IMG/VR virus record: IMGVR_UViG_3300005807_000014
Span: 1-57,364 of that record
Strand: one strand, 5' to 3'
Length of the DNA stretch: 57,364 nt
From: a virus
The translations under genes were made by a program, and so were the position numbers. This document shows positions 19,375-28,563 of this stretch, in pieces (the stretch's first letter is position 1; the number at the start of each line of letters is the position of its first letter). The notes under the pieces are model-generated. The model had not been told where the DNA came from and ran no database searches. It was given only the letters and a program-made list of their open reading frames with translations.

Positions 19375-22300
19375 TGAAGATGCCAAACCAATTAAGTGGC
19401 GAATTTGCAGATTGGGTAAATCCTTTTGAAGACATTGATCTATCAGAAAATACCAACGAATTTTCAGATTGGGTAAATCCTTTTGAAGTAGAACCTGTTA
19501 TTGAGAAATCTATTCCTGAGCCTGTCGAAAAACAGAAAGGCAATACCGCAAGTGAGCTTTTTTCAGCGTATGGTGTTGGATCTAATTCATTATTAAAAAT
19601 TGCTGGTGATATCTATGGATTGACTTTTGATGATATGGACAATTGGGCCTCTAATGCAGGTAAGTCTGGCATTGATTATTGGGAGAAAAGAAAATCTAAA
19701 AATGCAAAAGACCTTGAAAAACAAAGAAAAGATAGGATAGATTTTGCTGATGGAATGTTATCAAAAGCGGGTGTTGCTTTCTGGGAGACAATAACATCCC
19801 CTACTTTGTTGACTATGTTTGCCTTTGAACAAGCTCCCATGTTAATTACAACAGGAGGAGTGGGTAAACTTGCTGGCGCTTTAACGAAAACTACTGGAGC
19901 ATTAAAAACCACACAAGCTACAGCGGCTGTTGGTGGTGCCATAGGCGCAGGTGCTGTCATGCACGGCGCCGATTCTGGAGCCGATTCTTATGATCAGCTT
20001 TTAGCACTGCCTGACAATATATGGTTAGCTAACCCTAGGGTTAAGTCGCGTGTGGACGCAGGAGAGCCGCTGGGGGCCGTTAAAGAGGATATCGCTATTG
20101 GCTTATCAAGGAATACCGCGATTGCAGCAGGGATCACCTCAATTGGGTTAAACATGGTCCCGGGGGCCAGATATCTTGAAAAGTCACTTGTTGGTGTCAA
20201 AATCCCAGGTTCAAAAGGATTAAATGCCGCGATCGGTTTTGCCGGCGGCGCTCTTGCCGAAGGAATTGAAGAGGGTAGCGGTAAGTTCTTTGCCAATCTT
20301 GCTTCTAAAACAATAGATCCCTCCACTGATTTATCTAAAGGCGTGGGTGAAGCGTCAGGGATGGGCGCGGTATTAGGTGGATTTGCCGGTGGTGGCGCTG
20401 GCTATATTGCATCCAGCAATAAGACCCAGAATGCTGTTGATAAAATAGCCGTAGCCAAGACAAATGAGGAGGTTATAGAAGCGGCCAGAGAAGGTGTTTC
20501 TGAAGAAAGTAAAGAGGTCCCGTTAAGTGAAGCTGATAGAATAAACAGGAATAGAGGGATTATTGAAAGCGATATCGCTGAGAATAAGTCCATTGAAGAT
20601 TATCAACTAACGCAAACAATTGAAGATCAAGGAAGAGCAAGCGCCCAGGATTTATCCGCGAAACGTTATGAACAATCCCCATATTTTAATGAAAGTGAAG
20701 CTGAAATAGAAAGACAGAAAGCGGCTGATTATGATAGTGCCGTTAATCAAGTTGCTGATCGTCAAATAGAGAGTTCTCTAGAAGAGAGTACCAGAGAAGA
20801 TCCCTATACTGCTAATCCGGTTATGCGAGAAGCCTTTCAAGAGGCCCTTAACAGAAAATCCGCTATAGAAGAAAAGAAAACTGCTGATCTTGCTGAGCAA
20901 GACAGGCTACGTTACCAGGAAGCACCAGAGGAGGCTGTTCCTGAGTTATCCACGATAATGGACAAAGACCCTATCCCTTTGGATGATTCCATATCAAAGA
21001 AAGATACCGCCCAGGATGAAGTCATAGAGGATCAGACACCACTATCTATCTTAACAAATTACGCAAAAACTGCGGACAACAAAGATAAGCTCCTGAGCTA
21101 TGCCCGTGGTCGATTCCCTAAGTCTGATTTGTCTAAAGAGATTGATTTGGCATGGAGAGCTAAAACAGAGGGAAAAGAAGACGTACTTTTTTCAAGCACT
21201 ATGGTTTCTGAAGAAGGTCAGTCTGGAATTTCCGTTGATAAAGTGACTTCTGCTATCAAACCCGCTCTTAAAAATCTTAATGTGGAAGTTGGTATAGATT
21301 TGGAGATAGTCTCTAAGCCTGAAGATTTAGGACTTAAAAAGAGTAATGCAAAAGGAGCATTCTATAAGGGTAAAATTTATTTATTCTCAGATAACATAAA
21401 GGACGAAAAAGATGCAAATTTAGTGTTGGCACATGAGTTGGTTGGGCATAAAGGTGTAATAGAAATGTCCTCAAAGGAACAGTGGGAAGACATTACAAAC
21501 ACGGTTAATCGATTAACAACGCTAAAGAATAAAATGTCTTTGGATATAATGGCAGAAGTTGATGAAAGATATCCCGGTGCGAATTCAGAGACAAGAGTAA
21601 AGGAATTTTTAGCCATTGCGGCTGAGCGCAGAATAGAAAGAGGACCAATCGCTAAGTTAATCGCTAAGTTCAGAGAGATAACTAGAAGTTTCTTGAAAAA
21701 AGTAGGGATTAAAAAAATATTCTCAGAATCAGAAATAGATATAATTTTAAGCAATTCTGAAAGATATATAAGAGGAAAATCTGAAATTGAATCCGTTAAC
21801 GACCAATTAAGTCAAGCTAAAGAAACTGGGTTTCAAGGTGAAGACATTACAGAAGCGAATGAGTGGCAGCAAGCGTTTGAGAAGTTTGGCCCCGAGGGAA
21901 TGACCGAAAAAGCTCGCTTGTCTCGCGCTAAGGAAATGGGTTTTGATACTGAAAAGGTTTATTACCATGGGACTAGCGATGATTTCACTGAATTTCAGGA
22001 TAGTGATATGTCAGGAATGTTTACGGATAGGAGGGTCAGTTTTTTTACAACTGATACAAAATATGCCTCAAGCATTGGAGATAGGGTTATACCAGTCTAC
22101 TTGAGTGTTGATCAATTTAAGGAAGTTGGCCGTGACGGGTATTCAATCAGTAAAGATCCAGAATTTATAGAAGCATTGATTAAAAATGGCGATACAGGTG
22201 TTTTTACAAATGACGGAATGGCCATAGCCTTCTATCCCTCAAAAATTCGCTCAACAAACGCCGCCTTCGACCCGGACTTCAGAGAAAGCGAAAATCTATT

Positions 22301-24842
22301 GTACTCTAAGGATAAAGAAGTTACTGCAAATAAACAAAGTTTTTCAAAAAAGGAGCTGGATGTAATTAAAAAGGGGGGTTTTGGAAAGAAGAGCTTCAAG
22401 AATAACTTCACGGATCAATACAATCAAACGAGAGAACACCTTAACACAAAATTTAGACAAGGTTTTGTTGATCAATACGCTAGCTTTAAAGATATATTGA
22501 AAGATGAAGATGCATGGATGCTTGGCCACCTGACTAAATCAAACACGGGTGCAATAGAATCTCTGGTGGAAGATGGATCTCTAGTTTTGCGGGGAGGAGT
22601 TATAGGAGTTGACACGAAATCAAAATCTCTAAAGGAGATATTAATTCCTTTAGGGGAAGACCTTGATAGATGGACTTATTGGATAGCGGGAAATAGAGCT
22701 AATAAGCTAAAAAAGGAGGGTAAAGAAAATCTTTTCTCAGATAAAGATATTTCCATAATGATGGCTATGAACAAGGGAAAAGAGCAGCTATTTGACAGCG
22801 TCAAGGAAGAGTTCGAGCTATTAGCTGACAGTGTTAGTCGTATCGCCGTTGACACAGGTCTTCTTTCTAAGGAGGAAGTTGACTCTTGGCTTCAAGAAGG
22901 GTTCTATCTGCCATTTTACAGGGTGTCAGAAGACGACGTTTCTTTTGCTGGTCCACACATAGGGAGTAGCGGCTTAGTTAGACAGCAGGCCTATAAGAAG
23001 CTTAAGGGCGGCACACAGAAGATAGATGACTTGCTTGGAAATGCTCTGCTTAACTGGAACCATCTAATATCTGCCTCGCTGAATAACCAGGCGGCACGTA
23101 AAGCGATGGAATCCGCAGAGAAAATGGGGTTAGCAAGTCGTGCTAGCAAGAGGACAAAAGGCAAGAAAGCAGTTTATGTTCGTGTTGACGGAAAGGAGCA
23201 ATGGTGGGATCTGGACGAAAGCCAGGAGGGAAGGATTGTTTTAGATTCTCTGAAAGCACTTAACTGGCAGGGGCTTAATGGCAGGACTATGAGAGCAGGC
23301 AGAGCCTTCAAGCGCGTTTTGACTTTTAGTGTTACAGTTAACCCTGAATTTAAAATTAGAAACCTGATGAGAGATACTGTCCAAGCCATTGCCGTTGCAG
23401 ACATGAGCACACAAATTCATAAAAACCTTTATCAGGGTTTTAAAGAAACGGCAAAAAACAGCGAGGCAAGAAAGCAGGCACTAGCGGGTGGCGCTATTTT
23501 TGGTGATTCAGGCTATATCCATGGTGCTGACCCGGAAGCAATTAAATATTTGGTTAACCAGGGAGTAAAACGAGACACAATCCTTGATACCAGGTGGAGG
23601 GTTAAAAAAGTTTTTGATGCTTACCAAGATTTTGGTGCCAGACTTGAAAATTTAAACAGAATGGCTAATTATGTTCAGGATATGGAAAAGGTTAAAGAGG
23701 GCAAGAAAACCATATTAGAGGCAACTTTCAATGCTAGGGATCACCTTGATTTTACTCGCACAGGTTCGTTCCTTGTAGTCAGGGGGATAGCACAACTGGC
23801 TCCTTTCCTGAATGCCAGGATGCAAGGAATGGACAAAATGATTAGAGCTGGAATGTCCACCAAGCAAAGAGCACAGTTTTTTGCAGTGCAAGGAGTTTAT
23901 TCATCTTTGTCCGTTTTATTGTACTTGTCTATAAGGGGCGATAAAGATTACGAAGAGGCAGAGGAGTGGGAAAGGGACTCCTATCATATGTTTAAAGTCC
24001 CCGGATCTGAAATTCTTTACAAATATCCTAGGCCTTTCGAGTCAGGAGCAATTGCGGCTTTGGCAGAAAGGGTCGTGGAGCAAATGGTTAATGATGAGGC
24101 CCATGGCGAGTTGTTTGCAGAAAGATTGTCCCATATTTTAGCAGAAAACCTTTCTATGAATCCCACGCCACAGGCGCTAAAGCCTGCGCTTGAGTTGGCA
24201 ATGAATAAAAACTGGTTCACAGGACGCGCCATAGAAAGCATGGGGATGAGAAACCTTTCAAACAAGAACAAGAAAAGCGCATGGACCAGCGAAACAGCCA
24301 TAGCTTTTAGCCAAGGAATGGACAAAATTACTTGGGGCCAGGTGGTGCTGTCTCCGGTACAGATTGAGCATTTAGTTAGGGGTTATCTTGGTTGGCTAGG
24401 ATCGAACAGCCTGGCGGCAGCAGACATGCTTGTATCCAGGCCGCTTACTGATGCTCCATCACCTCCTGCGAAGAGGTTCACCGACTACCCTATTATAAAG
24501 GCATTTGCCAAAAGCGGACCCACAAGGAATACGAAGTACAACACGGTTTTTTATGAAAGGCTAAAACAGGTTGATCAGGCTTTTGCGGACATACAGCAAG
24601 CCCGGAAGCTTGGTGATATTGAGGAGCAACAGCGCGTTATTGAAAAGAGCGGCAAACTGATTCCTCTGAGGAAATATTACAATGCCCGGCGAAAGGATCT
24701 TTCAAAAATCAATTTACAGATGAAGCTTATCCGGTTAAGTAAATTAACGCCTGAAGAAAAGCGGCTTGAAATGGATAGAATGCTTATAATGAAAAACAGG
24801 TTAACTAAAATCATTGATGAAAAAACCAAGGATCTGTTTTAA
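19374..24842 (+). CDS. Large polyvalent internal virion protein
   Basis: An 1822-residue multidomain protein, the last late gene. The N-terminus has two copies of an FxDWVNPFE motif (encoded by near-identical 30-bp repeats at 19401 and 19458). A hydrophobic region follows (about 140-330), then a charged linker. Near residue 686 AHELVGHKGV resembles the metallopeptidase-like motif of polyvalent proteins. About 862-980 begins VYYHGTSDDFTEF with a later VSFFTTDTKYASS, the pattern of ART-like polyvalent domains. The final 600 residues, with PEFKIRNLMRDTVQA, resemble a large polyvalent-associated (LPD38-like) domain. Such proteins are packaged and delivered into the host with the DNA. Enzyme activity of either motif is unproven. 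Confidence 0.75.
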   Translation: MKMPNQLSGEFADWVNPFEDIDLSENTNEFSDWVNPFEVEPVIEKSIPEPVEKQKGNTASELFSAYGVGSNSLLKIAGDIYGLTFDDMDNWASNAGKSGIDYWEKRKSKNAKDLEKQRKDRIDFADGMLSKAGVAFWETITSPTLLTMFAFEQAPMLITTGGVGKLAGALTKTTGALKTTQATAAVGGAIGAGAVMHGADSGADSYDQLLALPDNIWLANPRVKSRVDAGEPLGAVKEDIAIGLSRNTAIAAGITSIGLNMVPGARYLEKSLVGVKIPGSKGLNAAIGFAGGALAEGIEEGSGKFFANLASKTIDPSTDLSKGVGEASGMGAVLGGFAGGGAGYIASSNKTQNAVDKIAVAKTNEEVIEAAREGVSEESKEVPLSEADRINRNRGIIESDIAENKSIEDYQLTQTIEDQGRASAQDLSAKRYEQSPYFNESEAEIERQKAADYDSAVNQVADRQIESSLEESTREDPYTANPVMREAFQEALNRKSAIEEKKTADLAEQDRLRYQEAPEEAVPELSTIMDKDPIPLDDSISKKDTAQDEVIEDQTPLSILTNYAKTADNKDKLLSYARGRFPKSDLSKEIDLAWRAKTEGKEDVLFSSTMVSEEGQSGISVDKVTSAIKPALKNLNVEVGIDLEIVSKPEDLGLKKSNAKGAFYKGKIYLFSDNIKDEKDANLVLAHELVGHKGVIEMSSKEQWEDITNTVNRLTTLKNKMSLDIMAEVDERYPGANSETRVKEFLAIAAERRIERGPIAKLIAKFREITRSFLKKVGIKKIFSESEIDIILSNSERYIRGKSEIESVNDQLSQAKETGFQGEDITEANEWQQAFEKFGPEGMTEKARLSRAKEMGFDTEKVYYHGTSDDFTEFQDSDMSGMFTDRRVSFFTTDTKYASSIGDRVIPVYLSVDQFKEVGRDGYSISKDPEFIEALIKNGDTGVFTNDGMAIAFYPSKIRSTNAAFDPDFRESENLLYSKDKEVTANKQSFSKKELDVIKKGGFGKKSFKNNFTDQYNQTREHLNTKFRQGFVDQYASFKDILKDEDAWMLGHLTKSNTGAIESLVEDGSLVLRGGVIGVDTKSKSLKEILIPLGEDLDRWTYWIAGNRANKLKKEGKENLFSDKDISIMMAMNKGKEQLFDSVKEEFELLADSVSRIAVDTGLLSKEEVDSWLQEGFYLPFYRVSEDDVSFAGPHIGSSGLVRQQAYKKLKGGTQKIDDLLGNALLNWNHLISASLNNQAARKAMESAEKMGLASRASKRTKGKKAVYVRVDGKEQWWDLDESQEGRIVLDSLKALNWQGLNGRTMRAGRAFKRVLTFSVTVNPEFKIRNLMRDTVQAIAVADMSTQIHKNLYQGFKETAKNSEARKQALAGGAIFGDSGYIHGADPEAIKYLVNQGVKRDTILDTRWRVKKVFDAYQDFGARLENLNRMANYVQDMEKVKEGKKTILEATFNARDHLDFTRTGSFLVVRGIAQLAPFLNARMQGMDKMIRAGMSTKQRAQFFAVQGVYSSLSVLLYLSIRGDKDYEEAEEWERDSYHMFKVPGSEILYKYPRPFESGAIAALAERVVEQMVNDEAHGELFAERLSHILAENLSMNPTPQALKPALELAMNKNWFTGRAIESMGMRNLSNKNKKSAWTSETAIAFSQGMDKITWGQVVLSPVQIEHLVRGYLGWLGSNSLAAADMLVSRPLTDAPSPPAKRFTDYPIIKAFAKSGPTRNTKYNTVFYERLKQVDQAFADIQQARKLGDIEEQQRVIEKSGKLIPLRKYYNARRKDLSKINLQMKLIRLSKLTPEEKRLEMDRMLIMKNRLTKIIDEKTKDLF

Positions 24843-24932
24843 TGTCAGTGAGTATATCCCCGTGATTTTTGACACCTAATCCTAGTTTTGCTCAGAATAA
24901 TGAGCATTATTGGAAATACTCACACTGGAAAA
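24843..24932. other. Convergent spacer between the late module and the left early operon
   Basis: No gene fits here. The spacer holds the left copy of the 37-bp inverted repeat and the hairpin TGCTCA-gaataa-TGAGCA (24889-24906), and separates two converging transcription units. Confidence 0.7.
24858..24894 (-). repeat. Left copy of the 37-bp repeat flanking the late module
   Basis: The reverse complement of this segment matches 55741-55777 at 35 of 37 positions. It is 16 bases after the last late gene. It ends in the 5' arm of a small hairpin whose loop (gaataa) is inverted relative to the right copy. Possible roles are a bidirectional terminator, a recombination site, or the scar of module exchange. 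Confidence 0.8.
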
Positions 24933-25163
24933 TCACTCCTTGTGGGATGAAGGCCCCGATCTGTATCCGCTGACAAACTTAACCTCAGAGCCTATATTGA
25001 TTTTTGTTAAATCTGATCGGTCTATATCATCAACAGCTAACAAGACATGAGTAAAAATGTCGGGTGAGTCGTAACTCATCGCTTGCACCTGGAACTCCTG
25101 TTTTCCGATGCTGATAATTTTACCAGGAAGAATTAACCTTATATCCTCAATTTCTGTATCCAT
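24933..25163 (-). CDS. Hypothetical protein, end of the left early operon
   Basis: A 76-residue beta-rich protein beginning MDTEIEDIRLILPGKII. No membrane or metal motif is visible. It is the last gene of the leftward operon, ending 91 bases from the convergent late gene. Confidence 0.6.
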   Translation of the reverse strand: MDTEIEDIRLILPGKIISIGKQEFQVQAMSYDSPDIFTHVLLAVDDIDRSDLTKINIGSEVKFVSGYRSGPSSHKE

Positions 25164-25197
25164 ATTTACCTGTTTCCTTGCAACGTGTCATTTACAT

Positions 25198-25422
25198 TTA
25201 TCCAGCCTTCCATGTTTTTTCCCCTGGGTTTGGTTTTCTAAAATTTTCAACGTATTCCCACGGCGATTTATTATTATCCAATTGGATATAACCATCTTTA
25301 TAATAACCCATTATAGAAAAAACCACTCTTTCCATTTTATAAGGATCGTTACGTTCGATAACAATTGTCCCCTCAACAAAACAGTGCATATCTGTATGAT
25401 GTCTAACGTCATAAAGTACCAT
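25198..25422 (-). CDS. Hypothetical protein
   Basis: A 74-residue protein with aromatic residues (VVFSIMGYYKDGYIQLD, WEYVENF). It has GGAGATG before the start and is 20 bases from its upstream neighbour. No family is recognised. Confidence 0.6.
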   Translation of the reverse strand: MVLYDVRHHTDMHCFVEGTIVIERNDPYKMERVVFSIMGYYKDGYIQLDNNKSPWEYVENFRKPNPGEKTWKAG

Positions 25423-25442
25423 TTTTCATCTCCAAATTCAAA

Positions 25443-25655
25443 TTACTCCTCTAAATCAATAAAATAACCATTATTATATATTCTACCCTTTAACATGATA
25501 GGTCCAGTAACAACGCCATTAATACTCAGCTCTTTTTCCAGGGCATTGATGGCTCTCCTTATTTGGGCCGTCCTGTTTTGTTTTTTTAATCCTTCTTCTG
25601 ATTGCCCAAATGTTTTTTCATCTTCTCTTTTCTCCTCTAAATCTTTCATCGTCAT
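25443..25655 (-). CDS. Hypothetical protein behind a terminator-like leader
   Basis: A 70-residue protein with a charged helical first half and a beta second half (VTGPIMLKGRIYNNGYFI). Its ribosome site TGGAGATGAA directly follows the T8 tract of the hairpin 25665-25735, so its expression must pass or start after that structure. The function is unknown. Confidence 0.6.
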   Translation of the reverse strand: MTMKDLEEKREDEKTFGQSEEGLKKQNRTAQIRRAINALEKELSINGVVTGPIMLKGRIYNNGYFIDLEE

Positions 25656-25664
25656 TTCATCTCC

Positions 25665-25735
25665 AAAAAAAAGATCTGGCCCTTATCCTCTTTGGTTGTT
25701 GCTCACAAGTAAGCTAGGGGATAAAGACCAGATCT
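25665..25735 (-). terminator. Intrinsic terminator or attenuator before the 25655 gene
   Basis: On the - strand an imperfect 19-bp stem with an 8-bp perfect outer arm (CCAGATCT with AGATCTGG) closes a loop of roughly 35 nt and runs straight into eight T residues. This is the form of an intrinsic terminator. It lies nine bases before the ribosome site of the next gene, so it may act as an attenuator. Confidence 0.65.
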
Positions 25736-25912
25736 ATTTTTACTTGTGTCATAGGTCAACCAAAACCTTTTAGAATACTAACTCTCTTTATTTATTGGGT
25801 CAAGAATTTTTTTAACTCTAATGCAAATCTAGGCTACCGTGCGGTTACCGGCCATTTTCAATGCTGCGCTTTAGGTTCTCCCTCCCAACACATTGGTTAA
25901 ATACCGGTCAAA
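25736..25912. other. Spacer without a gene
   Basis: There is no convincing reading frame in this stretch. It contains an AT-rich run and a GGTTACCGGCC region of mild dyad symmetry, and probably forms the long 3' tail of the 25913-26341 transcript before the terminator. Confidence 0.5.
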
Positions 25913-26341
25913 TTACACTGCTTTAATACTTTTAGGGTTCATAACCAGCACACTCTCGCAGTCCCAACCATATAATGACTTAGGGCGAGAATCCCTAGTT
26001 TTTTTCTCACCATTAACAGTTAAATGTATAGCATCGTATATAAACTCAATACCGCACAAAGTTTGAAAGGATACAAAGTGCATATTGTCACATTCTATCC
26101 ACGACAATTTCTCCATATCTTCCGCACTGTCTATTTTAAGGACGGTACCATTAAACTGAACCTGGAAAAAGTTATTTAGCTCACCAAAGGATTCATATTC
26201 ACACCATTCGCGCCACCCATATTTTGAGTCTACGGGGGAGGTCCATAAGCCACCGTGTGGTTTATTTCTAAAGGGTATATCTGAAATCTGGTTAAACTTA
26301 AGCGGATCATACCGAGCTGATCCAAAATGAATAAGCTGCAT
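25913..26341 (-). CDS. Conserved phage protein with a GLWTSP-YGW-WC motif
   Basis: A 142-residue protein. It begins QLIHFGS and has KPHGGLWTSPVDSKYGWREW, ending with SLYGWDCESVLVMNP. This pattern recurs in an uncharacterised phage family whose opening His and later Ser/Tyr spacing faintly resemble ADP-ribosyltransferase-fold proteins. I cannot assign activity. It lies 59 bases after the deoxyribosyltransferase-like gene and probably shares its promoter. Confidence 0.6.
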   Translation of the reverse strand: MQLIHFGSARYDPLKFNQISDIPFRNKPHGGLWTSPVDSKYGWREWCEYESFGELNNFFQVQFNGTVLKIDSAEDMEKLSWIECDNMHFVSFQTLCGIEFIYDAIHLTVNGEKKTRDSRPKSLYGWDCESVLVMNPKSIKAV

Positions 26342-26400
26342 TTTGATTTTATCGATTACACTAAACTCCTTTGGTTAAATACCGAAAAAATTATACAGCT

Positions 26401-26814
26401 TTAACTGCCTTCACATAGCCCGCTGTTATATGCATATTCAAGCCAATCAGCTACTTTTATGAGAGAGGAAAAAACCATTGCTCCATTATCTTCGATAAGT
26501 TCTTCAACAAAATAAAGAGATCGAAGCTGACCTTCAGTAAACATTTCTACACCGTCTGAAGGAATAAGACAGAAAATAGTTTTTCCTGGCCGTTTGTTAC
26601 TATCGTCTACAACTTCTGCAATTGCATAAACGTCGGTCATTGCAGGAGTAATGACATACAAGCAAAAATCACATTCTTCTCGTTGCCGAAGCTCTTCTGC
26701 CTGGCACTCTGGTGTCCAATCCTCTATGACAGGGTTGAAGTAATCGCATTTGAGCATAGGAATAAGTTCATCCCGCCATTTGCTATCGAAAGTACCGCCT
26801 AAAAAAACTTTCAT
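26401..26814 (-). CDS. Nucleoside 2-deoxyribosyltransferase-like protein
   Basis: A 137-residue protein that begins MKVFLGGTFDSKWRDEL, the phosphate-loop start of the Nuc_deoxyri_tr2 family, followed by acidic residues in EECDFCLYVITPAMT and VYAIAEVV. Such enzymes exchange bases on deoxynucleosides or hydrolyse nucleotides, and phages use them in nucleotide salvage or as effectors. I chose ATG 26814 for fit to the family start, with AGGAG upstream. An in-frame TTG at 26865 with a perfect AAGGAG would add 17 residues. Confidence 0.65.
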   Translation of the reverse strand: MKVFLGGTFDSKWRDELIPMLKCDYFNPVIEDWTPECQAEELRQREECDFCLYVITPAMTDVYAIAEVVDDSNKRPGKTIFCLIPSDGVEMFTEGQLRSLYFVEELIEDNGAMVFSSLIKVADWLEYAYNSGLCEGS

Positions 26815-26897
26815 TTCGACTCCTGTTCGTATTTTTTGACAACTTTTTTTATCAGTGTTACTCAACGTCTGTCTCCTTTTGCTTAAAAATCGACCAA

Positions 26898-26903
26898 ATT
26901 ATA
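26898..26903 (-). promoter_or_regulatory. Probable -10 element for the 26814 gene
   Basis: On the - strand the sequence reads AGTATAAT, a perfect TATAAT preceded by an AT-rich (T-run) -35 region. It is about 30 bases before the AAGGAG ribosome site. It faces away from the + strand gene at 27033. Confidence 0.5.
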
Positions 26904-27032
26904 CTAGTAAGATGATCAGTTAAAAAAGTGTATCTATTTGATATTATTGGGGTTTAAAATCAATACCATATTAATACCTCGTTTATGCTAAAATGGAGTC
27001 GTCAAAATGACTTAACCAAAAAGGTTTAAATT

Positions 27033-27362
27033 ATGCGCCATGTACAAAAAGCACTAAATCAGTACTTCGAAAATTACGGTGAAACAGCGTTTATTTCCTT
27101 AACTAACGCCGAAGAAAACGGCCTACCGCCTAAAGTTGAATTCACCATTCAATCAGATCCTATTGGCGACGTTGGTGTAAACGGCGTCCAATGCGAAGAC
27201 ATCATCAAATATTCTTTATGCCTTCTGAGATCGCTTAATCAAGCCTTTCCTTGCCGTGAGAATTCTCTGTCTATCACCAAGCTGGAAGAAGCTCTACACT
27301 GGCAACAGGCCAGGACCCGAGACCGCACAAGTCGTAATGTCGAGGGCTCAAATAAAGACTAA
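27033..27362 (+). CDS. Acb2/Tad1 hairpin-like small phage protein
   Basis: A 109-residue protein standing alone on the + strand within a - strand operon. The C-terminal half reads CRENSLSITKLEEALHW, then RTRDRTSRNVEG. This matches a widespread phage family with the C/SRE-x-SL-x-x-TKLEEA-x-x-W pattern, which I recall as grouped with the Acb2/Tad1 hairpin domain of cyclic-nucleotide sponges that counter CBASS and Thoeris. Activity is inference from the motif. It has its own terminator at 27377 and so is its own transcription unit. Confidence 0.6.
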   Translation: MRHVQKALNQYFENYGETAFISLTNAEENGLPPKVEFTIQSDPIGDVGVNGVQCEDIIKYSLCLLRSLNQAFPCRENSLSITKLEEALHWQQARTRDRTSRNVEGSNKD

Positions 27363-27375
27363 TCAAGCAAAAGAA

Positions 27376-27395
27376 GGGCCTTTTCTAAGGCCTTT
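27376..27395 (+). terminator. Terminator of the 27033 gene
   Basis: GGCCTT-ttct-AAGGCC followed by TTT. A perfect 6-bp stem with a tetraloop begins about 14 bases after the stop codon. The T tract is short, so strength is uncertain. Confidence 0.6.
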
Positions 27396-27449
27396 CGTAA
27401 ATCACGTTTTCCCCAAAACGTCACGGCACTGGAGTCGTCATCTCCTGGC

Positions 27450-27620
27450 CTATGAATTTTTGACAAATTTCTCATTGAGAAAAATATCTTCTATCTCTTT
27501 ACGAGTAAAATTCTTAAAAACATCTTTTTCATCAGCCGTTAGAGGACCATTATGGAATAGCACCACTGTGCCGTCCCTGGCCTCAACTTCTGTTTTGTAG
27601 TTAGCTTTGCATTCAATCAT
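27450..27620 (-). CDS. Hypothetical protein, 56 aa
   Basis: This frame (begins MIECKANYKTEVEAR, ends NEKFVKNS) has GGGGGAGAG upstream and starts three bases beyond the previous stop. The second half, PLTADEKDVFKNFTRKEIEDIF, is helical. No family is known. Confidence 0.6.
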   Translation of the reverse strand: MIECKANYKTEVEARDGTVVLFHNGPLTADEKDVFKNFTRKEIEDIFLNEKFVKNS

Positions 27621-27623
27621 TCA

Positions 27624-27914
27624 TCAACTCTCCCCCTTATAGTCAAGGGCCTTCAAAGCACGCTCAAGCTGGCCCAGTAAAATGAAAAATTCAGTGAAAT
27701 TGTCATCGCCAACATTAGGCCAGTCACGAGTTTTAAAAAAGAGATTGACTTGTTGTGCTCTGCCTATAAGTTCGCGTATTTTTTCCTTATTTTCAGGTCT
27801 GCAATCTGGGCAGATTTCATCTACAAGGCAGCCAATAGCGTTTTCTTTATTAATAATCTTAACTCCAATATGGTTATTGAGAATTTCTCTGAAAATAGGG
27901 TGTAGGTTATTCAT
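27624..27914 (-). CDS. Hypothetical protein
   Basis: A 96-residue mainly helical protein with a CPDC pair (residues 35-38). It lies 14 bases downstream of the next gene in the operon. The function is unknown. Confidence 0.6.
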   Translation of the reverse strand: MNNLHPIFREILNNHIGVKIINKENAIGCLVDEICPDCRPENKEKIRELIGRAQQVNLFFKTRDWPNVGDDNFTEFFILLGQLERALKALDYKGES

Positions 27915-27928
27915 GCTTTATTTCTCAT

Positions 27929-28108
27929 TTAAATACAGAAATCTCTATTCTTTAACCAAAGAATTACACGAGTGTAAGCTATTATCTCGCCAGCACACAT
28001 TGCTCTTCCGTGAGGTCCATCTTCAAATGTATCGTTATCGCTACTGTTTGTTCTTGCCTCTTGGATAAACTCATCCAGCTTATCTAATAATGCTCTATCA
28101 TAGATCAT
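27929..28108 (-). CDS. Hypothetical protein, 59 aa
   Basis: This frame starts MIYDRALLDKLDEFIQEA with CAGGGAGAT upstream. A helical N-terminus and an aromatic C-terminus are seen. It sits in the chain of small leftward genes and is probably real because of the strong ribosome site and tight spacing. Confidence 0.6.
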   Translation of the reverse strand: MIYDRALLDKLDEFIQEARTNSSDNDTFEDGPHGRAMCAGEIIAYTRVILWLKNRDFCI

Positions 28109-28122
28109 TCTTTATCTCCCTG

Positions 28123-28563
28123 TTAAGTCAGGCGGAAGACGGGAAAAAGACTAATTTCGTTTTCGTATTCCCAAGAAACGTATATTGTACCGTCTTCCAT
28201 TTTTTTAGCGGCCACGTTTATGTGATTGTCACTGCTCCAAAAGCGAATGGCAGCTTCGATTTCATCTTTTTCATTTGCTGCGCGGTAATGGCAATCTCCT
28301 TTCTTGCATGTAGAGCCTACCTTGAACCCAAAAATGGCTCTGTGACTCCACCCATACCATTTGTCATCCTTAGGGCTAAACCCAATGCCATGGGTCAGGT
28401 CTTTCGTTATCTCTCTGTCAGCAAGGAACTGCAGCTTATCTTCCATTCCTTTATGCGTCATATAGCTGCCATCAAATTTGCTTTTATAGACAGTGCAGGA
28501 CTTTCCACAGATTTCCATAGTGCTCAAATAAGCAGTCTTTTTTAAAAAATCTTTAATATACAT
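28123..28563 (-). CDS. Conserved phage protein with a WYGWSHRA motif
   Basis: A 146-residue protein. DDKWYGWSHRAIFGFKVGS followed by CKKGDCHY marks a family frequent in early regions of phages of Gram-negative hosts; the function is not known. ATG 28563 was chosen; an in-frame GTG two codons earlier is possible. Confidence 0.65.
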   Translation of the reverse strand: MYIKDFLKKTAYLSTMEICGKSCTVYKSKFDGSYMTHKGMEDKLQFLADREITKDLTHGIGFSPKDDKWYGWSHRAIFGFKVGSTCKKGDCHYRAANEKDEIEAAIRFWSSDNHINVAAKKMEDGTIYVSWEYENEISLFPVFRLT

